Below are positions 63,258 to 64,000 of a stretch of DNA of 64,000 nucleotides, piece by piece. Made by a program: the position numbers and the translations under genes. This DNA is from Rhizobium aethiopicum. Its GTDB lineage: Bacteria > Pseudomonadota > Alphaproteobacteria > Rhizobiales > Rhizobiaceae. The notes beneath the pieces were generated by a model. That model was not told the DNA's origin. It saw only the letters and a list, made by a program, of their open reading frames with translations, and did no database searches. The DNA lies in assembly GCF_900094625.1 (NCBI RefSeq), contig NZ_FMAJ01000016.1, positions 74,973 to 138,972 of the forward strand. Reading direction: 5' to 3'. Every line of letters starts with the position of its first letter. Within the stretch, counting starts at the first letter, position 1.

Positions 63258-63713
63258 TTACGTCGCTTTGGGGTTCGTCAGGACCTTGTCAAAAGCATCC
63301 TTGACCGGCTTTGAGATTTCCTCCACCGCCCTGCTTGAGAGCTCCCGGACTTCCTTGGCGTGCTGCAAACTTGTCTCAACCCGCTTGCGAAAAAAGGTCG
63401 ACTGCTGTTCGAGGATCTGCGACGGCGAATTCGCGCCCAGCAAAGCTTGCAAATGTGAGAAGCCGGCCTCGGCGTCGGCCTGCAGTGCAGCGATCGTCTT
63501 CCACCACAATTCGTTGCCGAATAGACTTGTCGTTTCGAGGATCGGAGGCAGCATTTTCTGTGTCGCTTCAGCGCCGGACGCAAATTTCAAAAAAGCCTCT
63601 GTCACCTTCTTGTTCCCCTTTTCAACAGATGCGCCGAACTGATCTGGCACCTTGAGCGGCGATGACCCCGGGTTTTCGATCGTTTCAAAGGATCTTTCGG
63701 AAATCTTGGTCAT
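63258..63713 (-). CDS. Phasin-family protein
   Basis: 151 residues, mostly helical. It fits the phasin pattern (SLFGNELWWKTIAALQADAE, AGFSHLQALLGANSPSQILE, FFRKRVETSLQHAKEVRELS). Phasins coat polyhydroxybutyrate granules and steady their number and size. ATG at 63713 follows AGAAGGA. No polyhydroxyalkanoate gene is next to it. It is on the same strand as the radical-SAM operon, 68 bp before the 39-residue ORF, and may be transcribed with it or separately. Confidence 0.85.
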   Translation of the reverse strand: MTKISERSFETIENPGSSPLKVPDQFGASVEKGNKKVTEAFLKFASGAEATQKMLPPILETTSLFGNELWWKTIAALQADAEAGFSHLQALLGANSPSQILEQQSTFFRKRVETSLQHAKEVRELSSRAVEEISKPVKDAFDKVLTNPKAT

Positions 63714-64000
63714 TGCATTTTCCTTCTCTTTGAGTTGGTTGCAAGCTGTGACATCGGGATTGACCCTTCCGCCGGCGGATGCATGGCCGCTTGGTAGAAC
63801 GCGGATCCGATGACGAACGGTCAGGTGGCCTCCGTTCCGTTCGTTTCATGAACCGGCATCATGCAGACTGCTTTCTGCCGCTTGTAACCAGGGATCAGCA
63901 AACACCATGCCAACTGCTCCGACGCGCCAAGAAGATGATTTTCTTTTATCAATGGGCGGGTTGAGGGCAGGTTGATGTGTATTTGACGGAGAGACCGGCG
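63714..64000. other. No gene recognised
   Basis: Upstream region of the phasin gene to the window edge. A plus frame at 63779-63964 has no family likeness. Confidence 0.5.

Noticed and set aside
1..64000. CRISPR arrays, tRNA or rRNA genes, nod boxes
   Set aside because: No regularly spaced repeats, tRNA- or rRNA-like segments or nod-box-like sequences were noticed on reading both strands.

Overview
The window looks like part of a symbiotic megaplasmid of Rhizobium etli or R. phaseoli. Three things support this. A complete repABC replication and partition operon lies on the minus strand (52008-55608). Near the left end is a gene whose product matches, from memory, rhizavidin, the dimeric avidin of R. 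etli. A tyrosinase like the plasmid-borne melA of R. etli is also present. Much of the DNA is typical accessory plasmid sequence: many transposase remnants, frameshifted genes and gene ends, with islands of intact operons between them. All family names come from reading motifs; no database search was run.

Layout. 1-5 kb: IS66 debris, rhizavidin, a decayed coxM-coxS-coxL molybdenum hydroxylase operon that still carries an intact metallo-beta-lactamase-fold lactonase, and an IS256 fragment abutting an ABC transporter fragment. 5-14 kb: a low-oxygen or stress island with four FNR/FixK-type boxes. It has intact genes (type III polyketide synthase, BON protein, DegP-like protease, UspA) among ruined ones (CBS-BON, phosphoketolase tail, hybrid kinase, alcohol dehydrogenase, FMN-binding protein, P-type ATPase). 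14-18 kb: a nucleotidyltransferase-fold gene behind a perfect 29-bp palindrome, two SyrB-like genes and a DUF2726 protein. 18-23 kb: an operon of M4 metallopeptidase, a small unknown protein, tyrosinase and a DUF2182 membrane protein. 23.7-25 kb: an IS3 element next to a dinB remnant. 25-32 kb: a four-gene operon with a catalase-like/haem-peroxidase fusion, a RoxA-like cytochrome c, a membrane protein and a nitroreductase-like protein. 32.7-33.6 kb: a Fic toxin with a small upstream partner.

34-44.8 kb holds what I consider the most interesting part: six consecutive plus-strand genes. They encode a small unknown protein, an HExxH metalloprotease, a dCTP-deaminase-like protein, a subtilisin-trypsin fusion, a trypsin-like protein with an NTPase-like tail, and a large P-loop (STAND-like) NTPase. 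This looks like an uncharacterised NTP- and protease-based conflict (anti-phage) system.

44.8-52 kb: helicase, IS21, IS481, IS3 and IS4 debris and an intact serine recombinase. Two identical 16-bp palindromes here are candidate partition sites (parS), one of them just downstream of repC. 52-55.7 kb: repC, the counter-transcribed RNA, repB, repA, the promoter and a long operator-like inverted repeat. 57-63.7 kb: a radical-SAM/SPASM cluster with a nucleotidyltransferase, PRPP synthetase, adenine phosphoribosyltransferase and two small unknown proteins, flanked by a zinc dehydrogenase and a phasin. It is a candidate natural-product or peptide-modification locus.
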